Source of the DNA: an uncultured Pelagibacteraceae bacterium
Lineage (GTDB): Bacteria > Pseudomonadota > Alphaproteobacteria > Pelagibacterales > Pelagibacteraceae
DNA: 64,000 nt
Assembly (NCBI GenBank): GCA_902613545.1
Contig: CACMHW010000001.1
Coordinates: 26,001-90,000 of the forward strand
Direction: 5' to 3'
A model generated the notes under the pieces. The model was not told the origin of the DNA. It ran no database searches and was given only the letters and a program-made list of their open reading frames with translations. Shown in pieces: positions 39,270-49,058 of this stretch (its first letter is position 1; the number at the start of each line of letters is the position of its first letter). Made by a program: the position numbers and the translations under genes.

Positions 39270-39671
39270 TTAATATTTAAATTTGTTAATTATATTAAGA
39301 TTATTTATTTTAAAAAGTTTTAGTTTTTTTTCTAAATTTTTGAAATCTTTATTATTTTTTATAATTATATTTTCCCTAAAAAAAATAATTTCGTAATTTT
39401 TCGATAACGTATTTAAAAATTTTAGATTAATATTTTTTGAATTATCATAACAGAATTGTATAAGGCTAAAAAATATTACACCATCTATATTTTTTGAATT
39501 TGATAAAATATTTTTTAGACTTAAAAAATCATCTCTAGTCTCTATATTTTCAATACTATGATTAACAATATTTTCATTTTTTTTTAATATTGTTTTAAGA
39601 ATATCCAATTGAGCTTTTTGAGGCACTATCTCGATAATTGAAATATCAATTTGAGCAATAAAGTTTTTCAT
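39270..39671 (-). CDS. Small sporadic-carbohydrate-cluster-like protein
   Basis: 133 aa starting KNFIAQIDISIIEIVPQKAQLDIL; size and position next to a 2OG oxygenase resemble the LIC12192-type family (recognised from memory). Confidence 0.5.
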   Translation of the reverse strand: MKNFIAQIDISIIEIVPQKAQLDILKTILKKNENIVNHSIENIETRDDFLSLKNILSNSKNIDGVIFFSLIQFCYDNSKNINLKFLNTLSKNYEIIFFRENIIIKNNKDFKNLEKKLKLFKINNLNIINKFKY

Positions 39672-40444
39672 TAATAATCTATATTTAGTTTTGTTAAGTT
39701 TGAATAATTAATTGGCTCAAAATAATCCAAGTAAGCTTTTGCTCCATAAGGTGTAAAAAGATTTTTATACCTTAAATTTAAAGACCATCTTGTACTATTT
39801 TCACAATTCATTCCTGAGTAATGATAGACACCAGTCCAAAAAATTATGAATTCTCCGAAGTTAGTATTTACTGAGAAAGATTTTTTTTTTGCAAATTGTT
39901 TAATTTTTTTCTCGTTGACTTTATTTTTAAACATTTTCTCAATTTTTTTTGAACTTTCTATGTTTAAAAATTTGAATGCATTCGTTTTTTTACAATCCAT
40001 CAACGGCATCCATACAACTAGTTCGTGGAGAGAATTAGGAGGAGAGTCTTTATGAAGTGTTACAAAATTTTTATCAAAGGGTCTTTGTATAACTAAATTG
40101 ACTTTTTTTTGTACTGCAATATCTGGTCCAAATATCTTAATTAAATTTTCTTTAAGTATTGAAAAAAGAATTTTATTTATCTCTAGTTTGTTCATTTTTG
40201 AAATAATCTTTAGTTTAACCTCATTAAAATTATCTCCATCTTTTATAATTTTATGAATTTCTTCGGCTCTTTTAATTTTCTTTTTAATTGCTTTCTCAGA
40301 TACTTTTAGAATCAATTTTTTTAATTTTTTAAGTTGGTTAAATTTTTTTTTTTCAACTTTAAATTTTTGAAAACCGTCGGTATAAATTAAATGGCTCATA
40401 ATTATTTTTGCATACCATCCATATTCCAAATTGCTCCAGAGCAA
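39671..40444 (-). CDS. 2OG-Fe(II) oxygenase-like protein of sporadic carbohydrate cluster type
   Basis: LVIQRPFDKNFVTLHKDSPPNSLHELVVWMPLMDCKKTNAFKFLN...FGEFIIFWTGVYHYSGMNCENSTRWSLNLRYKNLF: HxD plus distal H and R. Confidence 0.65.
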   Translation of the reverse strand: MLWSNLEYGWYAKIIMSHLIYTDGFQKFKVEKKKFNQLKKLKKLILKVSEKAIKKKIKRAEEIHKIIKDGDNFNEVKLKIISKMNKLEINKILFSILKENLIKIFGPDIAVQKKVNLVIQRPFDKNFVTLHKDSPPNSLHELVVWMPLMDCKKTNAFKFLNIESSKKIEKMFKNKVNEKKIKQFAKKKSFSVNTNFGEFIIFWTGVYHYSGMNCENSTRWSLNLRYKNLFTPYGAKAYLDYFEPINYSNLTKLNIDY

Positions 40445-41112
40445 AATGATGCATTTTCTGAGGCTAAAAGATCAATAACTGGTAATACCTCTTCGATTTT
40501 TGCAAGCCTACCCATTGGTAGATGATTTGAAGAAAAGTTTTTCCAAAATTTTGTTTTTTTTGATTCTTGCTTAGTAAGAAATTTTTTATTTACTCTTACG
40601 GGCCCTGGACAAATTGCAGAAATAATTACATTATATTTTCCATACTCTTCAGCTAATGCTTTTACGTATACATTTAGTGCAGATTTTGCGGAGCTATAAG
40701 GACCTCCACCAGTCAAATTAAAGGATGTCGCAGATGAAATGTGAACAATTCTGCCCCATTTATTTTTTTTCATCTTGTCTAAAAACAGATTATTTATTTC
40801 AATAGCGTAACCTAAGTTATATTGCCATGATTTAAGATAATTGTTCATTGATGAATTTGAATTTTTTATTCCCAATGACCCTCCGATACAATTTACGATA
40901 ATATCAAATTTTTTCTTTTTAATTTTTTTTAAAGTATGATTAAAACTTTTTTTATTCAAAATATCAGTTTTGTAAAAATTAGTAATATTTTTGAATTTTG
41001 GATTAATTTTTCTCCCTAAAATTGATAAATTATATTTTTTATTAATAAAAAGCTCAGAAATTTTTTCGCCTATTCCTGATGTGCCTCCAACAACTAATAT
41101 TTTTTTTTTCAT
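40402..41112 (-). CDS. SDR family oxidoreductase
   Basis: ILVVGGTSGIGEKISELFINKKYNLSILGR...VHISSATSFNLTGGGPYSSAKSALNVYVKALAEEYGKYNVIISAICPGPV. Confidence 0.9.
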   Translation of the reverse strand: MKKKILVVGGTSGIGEKISELFINKKYNLSILGRKINPKFKNITNFYKTDILNKKSFNHTLKKIKKKKFDIIVNCIGGSLGIKNSNSSMNNYLKSWQYNLGYAIEINNLFLDKMKKNKWGRIVHISSATSFNLTGGGPYSSAKSALNVYVKALAEEYGKYNVIISAICPGPVRVNKKFLTKQESKKTKFWKNFSSNHLPMGRLAKIEEVLPVIDLLASENASFCSGAIWNMDGMQK

Positions 41113-42150
41113 TTAAAATTTAATTAAATTTCTCCCGTAATTTAATTTTCCTTTACTCATCGATAAAATTATATTTGGGGCTTTATTAATACTTATCTCG
41201 TTTATTATGAAACTTTTTAAAATTTTACTTTTAGATTTTAATTTTTCTATATAAATTGGAATATGTTTATTAGGTATTATGTCTCCTCCAGAGGAAGGAT
41301 GCAACTTTTTCCCATTATGAATTTCAAATGGCTTAATGCTTATTTTATCATTAGGACTCGGTACTCCGACAAAATAAATGTCAGATTTATCTGCCGCACA
41401 AAATATTGCATTTTCTATAGCAATTTTAGAACCTGTGGTTATGAAAACTTTGTTAAATTTACTTTTAAATCTTTTAAGTTTGTTTTTTTTTAATTTTAAA
41501 GTGGTATTTGCACCCAAATTTTTGGCTTTTTTCAAATTAATGTTTTTAATATCAGCTGCTGAGATATTTTTTAAGTTTTTTAATTTGAGACCTATAATTA
41601 CAGATAAACCAACTCCTCCACACCCTACAACTAGTGGACTATCGTATTTCGATATTTTTGCCTGATTAAAAACTGTGCCAATGCCTGTGCTTAAGCAGCA
41701 ACCCATAAGTGCAGCTAATTTCATGTCTATTTTTTTATTAATCTTAGTAATTCTGTTAGATGATATGACCGAGTACTCACTAAAAGTTGTTACCCATCCA
41801 GCATTGATTTTTTTATTTGAATTTCTGTAATTAAAAATAGGTGTTTTTGAGTCACTAATGTTAGAATTCCTCATCCAGTGTATTACAACATGGTCTCCTA
41901 TTCTAAAATTTTTAACATTTGGACCAATTTTGACGATTTTACCGCTTCCCTCGTGACCCAGTAAATGAGGTATAAATTTATCAACTCCTTTTTGATGTGT
42001 GTATTCTTCAATTTGTTTTCCACATATGCCTGAAAAATTTATTTTAACTATTACTTGATTGCTTTTGAGTTTTTCCTTAAATGTTACATATTTTAGTGAA
42101 ATTTTTCTTTTACCTTCTAAAACCAAAGCTTTAAAATTAATATACCTCAT
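41113..42150 (-). CDS. Zinc-type medium-chain alcohol dehydrogenase
   Basis: VIVKINFSGICGKQIEEYTHQKG...IPHLLGHEGSGKIVKIGPNVKNFRIGDHVVIHW...SPLVVGCGGVGLSVIIGLKLKNLKNISAADI. Confidence 0.88.
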   Translation of the reverse strand: MRYINFKALVLEGKRKISLKYVTFKEKLKSNQVIVKINFSGICGKQIEEYTHQKGVDKFIPHLLGHEGSGKIVKIGPNVKNFRIGDHVVIHWMRNSNISDSKTPIFNYRNSNKKINAGWVTTFSEYSVISSNRITKINKKIDMKLAALMGCCLSTGIGTVFNQAKISKYDSPLVVGCGGVGLSVIIGLKLKNLKNISAADIKNINLKKAKNLGANTTLKLKKNKLKRFKSKFNKVFITTGSKIAIENAIFCAADKSDIYFVGVPSPNDKISIKPFEIHNGKKLHPSSGGDIIPNKHIPIYIEKLKSKSKILKSFIINEISINKAPNIILSMSKGKLNYGRNLIKF

Positions 42151-42905
42151 TACATTGTGCCTCCATCAATATTAATAATAGATCCAGTAGAAAACTTAGT
42201 AGAATATTTTGAACATAAAAATAATACCCATGGTGAAATCTCATTTGCTAATCCTAATCTTCCTATTGCATGATGGTGCCTTAAGAAGTCTTTCATTTTT
42301 TTTGGATTAGTCTTTTTTACTAAATCCCAATGACCGCCTTTTGCGTACAATGCTCCTGGCATTATGCCAGATACAACAATTTCATGTTTACCTAATTCTC
42401 TTGCTAAAGTTGTGATATAAGAATTCAATAAAGTTTTAGATGCCGCATAAGGCGCTGAACCTCTAAGAGCGATTGCAGATATTGAAGATATATGAACTAT
42501 CTTTCCACTTTTTCTTTTAATCATTTTGGGTATGAAAAAATTATTGATTTTTATAGCAATACCAACGTTAAAGTTAATTACTTTAATCCAATCATCAAAA
42601 CTAGACATCGCAGATTTTTTTTCTAAGGTTCCTCCGATATTGTGAACTAAAAAATCAGGTGTTTTATCTCTTAAAGAATTAAACATTTTTCTAATGTCAG
42701 TATCTTTCGTCAAATCGCAGTCGATGACGATATTTCCACCAACGTGTTTATCTAACTTCTTTTTCAAGTTAAGTAATTTTTTTCTATTTCTTGAAACTAA
42801 AATACATTTAGTACCCTCTTTAGCGAAATCTAATGCAACTTGCTCGCCAATTCCCTGTGAACAGGCAGTAATTAAAACATATTTATTTTTTAAATTTAAA
42901 TTCAT
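42150..42905 (-). CDS. SDR family oxidoreductase
   Basis: YVLITACSQGIGEQVALDFAKEGTKCILVSRN...VHISSISAIALRGSAPYAASKTLLNSYITTLARELGKHEIVVSGIMPGAL...GSIINIDGG. Confidence 0.92.
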   Translation of the reverse strand: MNLNLKNKYVLITACSQGIGEQVALDFAKEGTKCILVSRNRKKLLNLKKKLDKHVGGNIVIDCDLTKDTDIRKMFNSLRDKTPDFLVHNIGGTLEKKSAMSSFDDWIKVINFNVGIAIKINNFFIPKMIKRKSGKIVHISSISAIALRGSAPYAASKTLLNSYITTLARELGKHEIVVSGIMPGALYAKGGHWDLVKKTNPKKMKDFLRHHHAIGRLGLANEISPWVLFLCSKYSTKFSTGSIINIDGGTM

Positions 42906-42909
42906 TTAA

Positions 42910-43398
42910 TTACCATTTATTTATTCTTTTATCAGTTTTTAAACTCATAAATGTTGGGCCGTTGTGCTTATAACAATACTTTGATATTTTTTCAGTTTCT
43001 TTGCTATCTTTGGGAAAGAAAGATTTAATATTTTTCATCAAACTCATCAATTTTTTACCATTAAGTTCAGAATGAGTGGGACCTAAATTAGGGTAATCAG
43101 CATACCCCACTAATTTAACATTAGCTTTTTGCTGATCAATATCTAGTTTTATCTGTTCAAAAGGGCGCTCAATTAAAAAAGGTGTTATTGTATACACCCA
43201 AGGCTTCAATCCTTCGATTGCCATGCCCGATGCTGCTCCTATTAAACTTTGTTCACAAATTCCCATATTAAAAAATCTATTTGGAAAATCCTTTCTGAAA
43301 TCATCAAATATTCCGTATCCAATATCACCTACTAATAAAACAATTCTTTTATCTTTTTTTGCAAGTTCATGAATTATCTTGCCAAATTTTCTTCTCAT
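42910..43398 (-). CDS. Transketolase-like Pyr-domain subunit (minimal, no C-terminal domain)
   Basis: 162 aa: KRIVLLVGDIGYGIFDDFRKDFPNRFFNMGICEQSLIGAASGMAIEGLKPWVYTITPFLIERPFEQIKLDI. Confidence 0.87.
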   Translation of the reverse strand: MRRKFGKIIHELAKKDKRIVLLVGDIGYGIFDDFRKDFPNRFFNMGICEQSLIGAASGMAIEGLKPWVYTITPFLIERPFEQIKLDIDQQKANVKLVGYADYPNLGPTHSELNGKKLMSLMKNIKSFFPKDSKETEKISKYCYKHNGPTFMSLKTDKRINKW

Positions 43399-44144
43399 AT
43401 TCCTAACCTTTTTTTTCCAATTGAAATTTCATCACCTTTTAATTGACGAGCATGCCATACTGGATCATTTTCAAATTCTTTTATTCCTTTACCTTTAATA
43501 GTATGAAAAATAATTACCGTTGGTTTATTGTTTTTTTTTATTTTTCTCAATTTTTTAATTATTGAGTTAAATGAATGACCATTTTTAATTTCTATTGTGT
43601 TACAATTAAAAGCTTCTATTTTTTTTCTTAAATTATAAAGAGGTAATCCTTCATCTAAAGTTGTAAGCGCTTGAATTTTGTTGTAATCTATTAAAATTAT
43701 AAGATTATCTAGTTTGTTTTTTGAGGCTATAAGTAGTGTTTCCCAAGTAGTGCCCTCTTGACATTCCCCATCGCTGACTAAAACAAAAATTTTTCCTCTT
43801 TTCCTCAATTTTTTTCTTGCAAAAGCCATACCAGCAGAGATTGGAAGCCCATGTCCTAAACTTCCAGTAGTACAATAAATACCATTTTTTTTGTCCAATT
43901 CTAAATGAGTTTTTAATTTTGGATTAAATCCCTTCATCTTTAAATAAATGACAAGCGGAAATGAGGCGTGAGATTTACTTAAAATAAACTTATCATCTTT
44001 TTTTAATATTTTTTCAAATAATGATATTAATATTTCAATTATTGAAAAGCTTCCGCCTAAATGAGCCTCTTTCTTTTTTATAAAAGCTTGAAAAACATCT
44101 TGCCTCAACTTAAGAGCTAATTTTTTCAAATTTTTAAAAGCCAT
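43395..44144 (-). CDS. Transketolase-like TPP-binding (PP) N-terminal subunit
   Basis: EAHLGGSFSIIEILISLF...FILSKSHASFPLVIYLKMKGF...GSLGHGLPISAGMAFARKK...VLVSDGECQEGTTWETLLIASKNKLDNLIILIDYNKIQ (GDGx(n)N-type TPP motif). Confidence 0.92.
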   Translation of the reverse strand: MAFKNLKKLALKLRQDVFQAFIKKKEAHLGGSFSIIEILISLFEKILKKDDKFILSKSHASFPLVIYLKMKGFNPKLKTHLELDKKNGIYCTTGSLGHGLPISAGMAFARKKLRKRGKIFVLVSDGECQEGTTWETLLIASKNKLDNLIILIDYNKIQALTTLDEGLPLYNLRKKIEAFNCNTIEIKNGHSFNSIIKKLRKIKKNNKPTVIIFHTIKGKGIKEFENDPVWHARQLKGDEISIGKKRLGI

Positions 44145-45125
44145 TTATTTTAAATTAATTTTTTGCATTCTTTTAATGTTAAAATACAAATCGTTTTTTA
44201 GAGGATTATCAAATAATTTTTTATCAAAAGCATTGATCAAATCTTGTATAGCATCATCAATGGTAAACTTTGTTGTAAATCCTAGTGAATTTTTTATTCT
44301 TTCTGATGAAATATGGTAAGATCTGGTATCGTTTGACGGTGTATTGATAATTTTTACATCTTGTCCAACATTTTTTTTTACACTTGAAGCGATATCATTT
44401 ACAGACATATTTTCCCAGCCCGCATTAAATACCCTCCCATTAATTTTTTTGGTATCAGCTTTTAATAAAGCTAAATATGACCTTAACATATCTTTTATAT
44501 GTATATTTGGTCTTAATTGCTTTCCGCCAAAAGTTGAAATTTCACGCTTGTGATAAGCTAAGTTGCTCAAAATATTTACAATTACATCCAACCTTTGTCT
44601 TTTAGAGTAACCGCAGACTGTAGCAGGTCTAATTGTAACAGTTTCAAAGTTTTCACCTTTAAATTTTTTTAAAATTTCTTCACAACTTGCCTTGTATTTA
44701 GAATAATCAGTGATTGGCTCTAATTTCATTTCCTCAACAATATTTTTCTCCTTTTTTAAACCGTATACACTAGAAGACGATGCATAGATAAACCTTTTAA
44801 CTCCGCTTCTTTGACAGGATTTAACAAGTGGTTCAAAAGCATCCAAATTTATTGACTTTCCAAGTTTAGGATTTAGTTCAAAACTTGGATCATTAGAAAT
44901 GCATGCTAAATGAATTACTGCATCTTGTCCTTTAACTGCAGAGTTGAAAGAGATTATATCTCTAATATCGCCTTTTATTTTTTTTAAATTTTTTTTACTT
45001 TCAAAAACATTTTCTCCATACAAGAAAAGATCGTATGCAGTCACATAATATCCACATTCTACTAAGTAGTCTGCTAACGCAGAGCCTACATATCCTCCTC
45101 CGCCAGTTATTAAAACTTTTTTCAT
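44145..45125 (-). CDS. NAD-dependent epimerase/dehydratase (extended SDR)
   Basis: VLITGGGGYVGSALADYLVECGYYVTAYDLFLYGENVF...YASSSSVYGLKKEKNIVEEMKLEPITDYSKYKASCEEIL. Confidence 0.9.
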   Translation of the reverse strand: MKKVLITGGGGYVGSALADYLVECGYYVTAYDLFLYGENVFESKKNLKKIKGDIRDIISFNSAVKGQDAVIHLACISNDPSFELNPKLGKSINLDAFEPLVKSCQRSGVKRFIYASSSSVYGLKKEKNIVEEMKLEPITDYSKYKASCEEILKKFKGENFETVTIRPATVCGYSKRQRLDVIVNILSNLAYHKREISTFGGKQLRPNIHIKDMLRSYLALLKADTKKINGRVFNAGWENMSVNDIASSVKKNVGQDVKIINTPSNDTRSYHISSERIKNSLGFTTKFTIDDAIQDLINAFDKKLFDNPLKNDLYFNIKRMQKINLK

Positions 45126-45130
45126 AATTC

Positions 45131-46651
45131 CTATTTTAAAATGTGTTGTATGCTTTTTAATATTTTTGTTTTAGATATAAATACTTTATTACCGATAGTT
45201 TCAGTTGAGATTGCCCCAGCCATAGAGCCAACAAGTAGAGATAATTCATGACTAAATTTATATTTTAAACATAATGCTATAATACCAAGCATTGCATCAC
45301 CAGAACCTATTTTATCTACTACTTTTTTTGCGAAAGCATCTGAAAATTTAAAAATATTTTTTTTATTATTAAATAAAATAGCACCTAATTTACCTCTAGT
45401 TACAATTAAATTTTTAATTTTTTGATCTGAGGACAATTTCTTTATGAGGATCTTTAGATCGCTAGATCTGTCTCTCATTTCGTGTCTTATCTCTTTTTCA
45501 TTTATAACTAGGCATTCAAAATTTTTATACTTCTTCATACTGTGATATCCTATATTTGATGAATTTACTTGTGCGTTTAAAGCTAAAAATTTTGAATGTT
45601 TAGATATAATTTTCGCAGTTGTGTCTGAGATGAATCCATGTCCATAATCAGAAACAATAACTAGATCATATTTAGATAAATTTTTTTTAAGTGTTTTATT
45701 TATTTTTTTTTCATCAATTTTATTTATTGGGTCATCATTAATGTTATATACGCCCAAAATTTTATTATTACTTACATAATCTAAAAATCTTTTTTTTAAA
45801 ATTGTAGGTGAATTTTTTTTTCTTATATAATTTAACTTTATATTTTTTTCTAATCTTAATTTTATTTCATTTAAATATTCTTTTTTTTGGCCAATCATAG
45901 AAAATAAATCAACTTTTTTTGAAAATTTAGATAAATGGTTGGCTATTGCTAAGGCTCCGCCTAAATATTTTTCTGAATTCATCTCTTTCAAAACTAAAAC
46001 TGGCTCTTTTCCTGATTTTCCTAAAGCATCACAAAAAATGTACTGGTCTATAATTGCCTCTCCAATAACTAAAATTTTGCAATCATGAAAATTATTAATC
46101 ATTTCACTTATTTTTGTAAAATTATAATTAGCTTTTATATTTTTAATAGATTTTTTTTGTTTTTCAGAAATATTTTCATTAAACTGATTAATTATGGAGC
46201 TTGAACTAAATGTTTTTCCGGTAGTTGTGTAAACTCTACCACCATACTTTTTTACAGCTCTTGTTTCGTTGATGATTTCTCCAGTAATATCATCTTTAGA
46301 CGATTTATAATCTGGACCCTTACAGTAAAAATTTGGCTTAATTTTTGAAATTAAATTAGTAGCTGTTTTTTCATTATTTATAAATACATAATCTATGTTA
46401 ATTAGTTGTGAAATGGATTGAGCCCTTAACATTTCATTAAAAACTGGTCTACCAGGACCCTTGTTTACAAATCTGTCTGATGTTATCGATACTATAAGTA
46501 CATCTCCTAAATTTTTAGCCTCAATAAAATGATTTATATGACCTGGGTGCAACAGGTCAAAAACTCCGTGACAAAGAACAATTTTGCTTCTTTTGTTCTT
46601 TAAATCTTTTACTTTTGATAAAAGGTTTTTAATATTTAAAATTTTGTTCAT
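45131..46651 (-). CDS. Bifunctional nucleotidyltransferase (N-term) - PfkB sugar kinase (C-term), HldE-like with inverted domain order
   Basis: N-term IVLCHGVFDLLHPGHINHFIEAKNLGDVLIVSITSD (HxGH nucleotidyltransferase); C-term ILVIGEAIIDQYIF...EKYLGGALAIANHLSKF...KVVDKIGSGDAMLGIIALC (PfkB). Confidence 0.9.
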   Translation of the reverse strand: MNKILNIKNLLSKVKDLKNKRSKIVLCHGVFDLLHPGHINHFIEAKNLGDVLIVSITSDRFVNKGPGRPVFNEMLRAQSISQLINIDYVFINNEKTATNLISKIKPNFYCKGPDYKSSKDDITGEIINETRAVKKYGGRVYTTTGKTFSSSSIINQFNENISEKQKKSIKNIKANYNFTKISEMINNFHDCKILVIGEAIIDQYIFCDALGKSGKEPVLVLKEMNSEKYLGGALAIANHLSKFSKKVDLFSMIGQKKEYLNEIKLRLEKNIKLNYIRKKNSPTILKKRFLDYVSNNKILGVYNINDDPINKIDEKKINKTLKKNLSKYDLVIVSDYGHGFISDTTAKIISKHSKFLALNAQVNSSNIGYHSMKKYKNFECLVINEKEIRHEMRDRSSDLKILIKKLSSDQKIKNLIVTRGKLGAILFNNKKNIFKFSDAFAKKVVDKIGSGDAMLGIIALCLKYKFSHELSLLVGSMAGAISTETIGNKVFISKTKILKSIQHILK

Positions 46652-46654
46652 TTA

Positions 46655-47632
46655 TTACTTTAAAAATTTAAACCAATCTTTAGTAGCAACTTTTATCTTT
46701 TCAGGTGTCCAGAGAGGTGCTTTAGACCAATAATTAATATTTTTTAACATTATTTCTATACCTTTTTCAATTTTTACTTTTGGCCTCCAGTTTAATTCTT
46801 TTTTAATTTTATTTATATTGGCAAATGTTTGATCTGGTTCTCCAGGTCTTTTAGGAATATATTTTTTCTTACCTTTTAAAAAGTGGCAAATCTCATTAAT
46901 AGATACAGGTTTCCCGCTACCAAGATTAAAAATTGAACAATTTTTTTTGTAATTAGCTGTCTTTATTAATGCATCAATAACATCAGACACATAGATAAAA
47001 TCTCTTTTTTGAGTGCCATTTCCGACAACAGTAAAAGGCTCATTTGATAATTTCTGTCGAAGAAAAGTTCCAAACATAGCGCCGTAAGTTCCCGAAGTTC
47101 TTGATCTAGTGCCGTAGACGTTAAATAGTCTTAATGAACTTACATTTAATTTATAAACTTTACCCCAATGCATAACAAAATCTTCTGCAGTTTTTTTTGT
47201 AAGCGCATAAGGATATTTAGGGTCAATTTCATCTTTCTCAGAAGTAGGAAATGTTTTAGGAATACCGTAACAAGATGAAGATGCAGTATAAACGAACTTC
47301 TTTACATTATTTTTATAAGAAGCTTGTAAGACATTTATAGTTCCTTGAACGTTAGATAAAAAATATTTTAAAGGAAAGTTAATACTGGGAACAATATCGG
47401 CTAAAGCAGCTAAATGATAAACAACATCTACTTTTCTAAAATATTTTTCTAATTTTAAAGATTTTGAGATATCTACTTTTATAAATTCTATTGATCTTCT
47501 GAAATTTTTTATATTATCCAATCTACCAGTGCTTAAGTTATCTAAAACAATAATTTTATTTTTGTTTCTTATTAGCCGTTCTACAAGATGACTTCCTATA
47601 AATCCTGCTCCACCTGTTATAAGAACTTTCAT
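46655..47632 (-). CDS. NAD-dependent epimerase/dehydratase (UDP-glucose 4-epimerase-like)
   Basis: VLITGGAGFIGSHLVERLIRNKNKIIVLDNLSTGRLDNI...YTASSSCYGIPKTFPTSEKDEIDPKYPYALTKKTAEDFV. Confidence 0.92.
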   Translation of the reverse strand: MKVLITGGAGFIGSHLVERLIRNKNKIIVLDNLSTGRLDNIKNFRRSIEFIKVDISKSLKLEKYFRKVDVVYHLAALADIVPSINFPLKYFLSNVQGTINVLQASYKNNVKKFVYTASSSCYGIPKTFPTSEKDEIDPKYPYALTKKTAEDFVMHWGKVYKLNVSSLRLFNVYGTRSRTSGTYGAMFGTFLRQKLSNEPFTVVGNGTQKRDFIYVSDVIDALIKTANYKKNCSIFNLGSGKPVSINEICHFLKGKKKYIPKRPGEPDQTFANINKIKKELNWRPKVKIEKGIEIMLKNINYWSKAPLWTPEKIKVATKDWFKFLK

Positions 47633-47666
47633 TTAATTTAATTTTTAATTGAAAAAATAGATAAAT

Positions 47667-49058
47667 TTAAATACTTTGTGAAGCTGGCATATCTTCTAGA
47701 TTCGCACTCACACCTTTATCAAATGCTACAGGATCAGATTTTATTTTATCGCTTAAAATTACTCCTTTATCGAAAAGTTTCTTCATCCAAGAAATATCTT
47801 TGTCTATAAATTCACTGTAAGAAAAAGTTTGTTTTGCTTTAAGAGTTTTTTCAAGGAAAACACCAATCTCGTGTGGAACAGTTATAGTGTTACCCCATTG
47901 AATATTTATTAGGTAAAAATTTTTTTCATCTCTAAACCTTAGACTCCTATTTGGATAAAATATATTATCTTTAAAAATTTCCATATTTAAATTTTCATTT
48001 GTTGTAATTTTAAAATGTTTTTTCACGTTATTTGGACCAACGTATAAAGGATCTTTAGAAGCCATTTCTCCATTAAAGCCCATTGACACCATCTGACATC
48101 CTGAGGCACACATCTTTATGTATTCACAACCTTCACAACCTTTAAAAACTTTTGACCCATCATGCCAACCTCTCATTTGATTTTGATAAACTTCTTGAAT
48201 TGAGGTATCTAAAATATTTCCATATTTTTCCTCCTCATGAACGCAAACATGTAAATCCCCGTTTGCATTAATACTCATTCTATGACCTGATTGAGATGGA
48301 CAGCCTCGCCCAACAAAATCTCTATATTTTTCTAAATCTTCTAAAAAACATAGAGGATAGCTTACAAGTGAGCCTATTTTTATACCAAATTCATCTCTAG
48401 CTTTTATAGCGTCATCTAAAGTTTTTTTCGTCTCTTCTAAAGTTAAATAATATGGATTGGAATTATCATACTTTATATTTTGTGAATACGTTGGCGGAAC
48501 TGATCTAGTAAGAAAGAATTTTTTTACTCCTATGTTATGGGCAAATTTAGCTGTCGCATAAACATTGTTTCTATTCTGTCTGGTTATCACCATATTCACA
48601 CTTACTCTGATGTCATTTTTAACACATGCTTTTATCCCATTAACAATTTTTTGTAATGAACCCTTTGACTGCATTATTAAATCATTTTGAACAGGATCTA
48701 GTGATGGCAAGCTTGTTAAAATGTGATCAAGACCAGCATCTCTTAAAAGCTTAGTATTAACATTGTTTGCTAAAATTAAATTACTATTACAACTCACACT
48801 TATGTTATTTTTTCGCAATAATTTAATTGCTTTAAGTAAAATGTTAAAATTTGACATAGGTTCTCCTCCAGTCAAAATTACATGAAAAACTTTTGCGTCG
48901 ACAAATTTTTGAATTATTTTATTTAATTTAATATCATCAATAGAATTTTCACCCATCGACTCATCGCGCCACGGGTTATAACAGTGTTTACATTTCACGT
49001 TACAAATTTCTGTTAATTCAAAATTAACGGTTGTTGGAGCTGAAAAAAGTCTATTCAT
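47667..49058 (-). CDS. Radical SAM/SPASM-domain protein
   Basis: TVNFELTEICNVKCKHCYNPW (CxxxCxxC), VILTGGEPMSNF, SPASM-like Cys cluster GCPSQSGHRMSINANGDLHVCVHEEEKYGNI...FKGCEGCEYIKMCASGCQ. Confidence 0.9.
   Translation of the reverse strand: MNRLFSAPTTVNFELTEICNVKCKHCYNPWRDESMGENSIDDIKLNKIIQKFVDAKVFHVILTGGEPMSNFNILLKAIKLLRKNNISVSCNSNLILANNVNTKLLRDAGLDHILTSLPSLDPVQNDLIMQSKGSLQKIVNGIKACVKNDIRVSVNMVITRQNRNNVYATAKFAHNIGVKKFFLTRSVPPTYSQNIKYDNSNPYYLTLEETKKTLDDAIKARDEFGIKIGSLVSYPLCFLEDLEKYRDFVGRGCPSQSGHRMSINANGDLHVCVHEEEKYGNILDTSIQEVYQNQMRGWHDGSKVFKGCEGCEYIKMCASGCQMVSMGFNGEMASKDPLYVGPNNVKKHFKITTNENLNMEIFKDNIFYPNRSLRFRDEKNFYLINIQWGNTITVPHEIGVFLEKTLKAKQTFSYSEFIDKDISWMKKLFDKGVILSDKIKSDPVAFDKGVSANLEDMPASQSI

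Noticed and set aside
41263-41665. Two overlapping plus-strand ORFs
   Set aside because: Antisense to the zinc alcohol dehydrogenase; low complexity.
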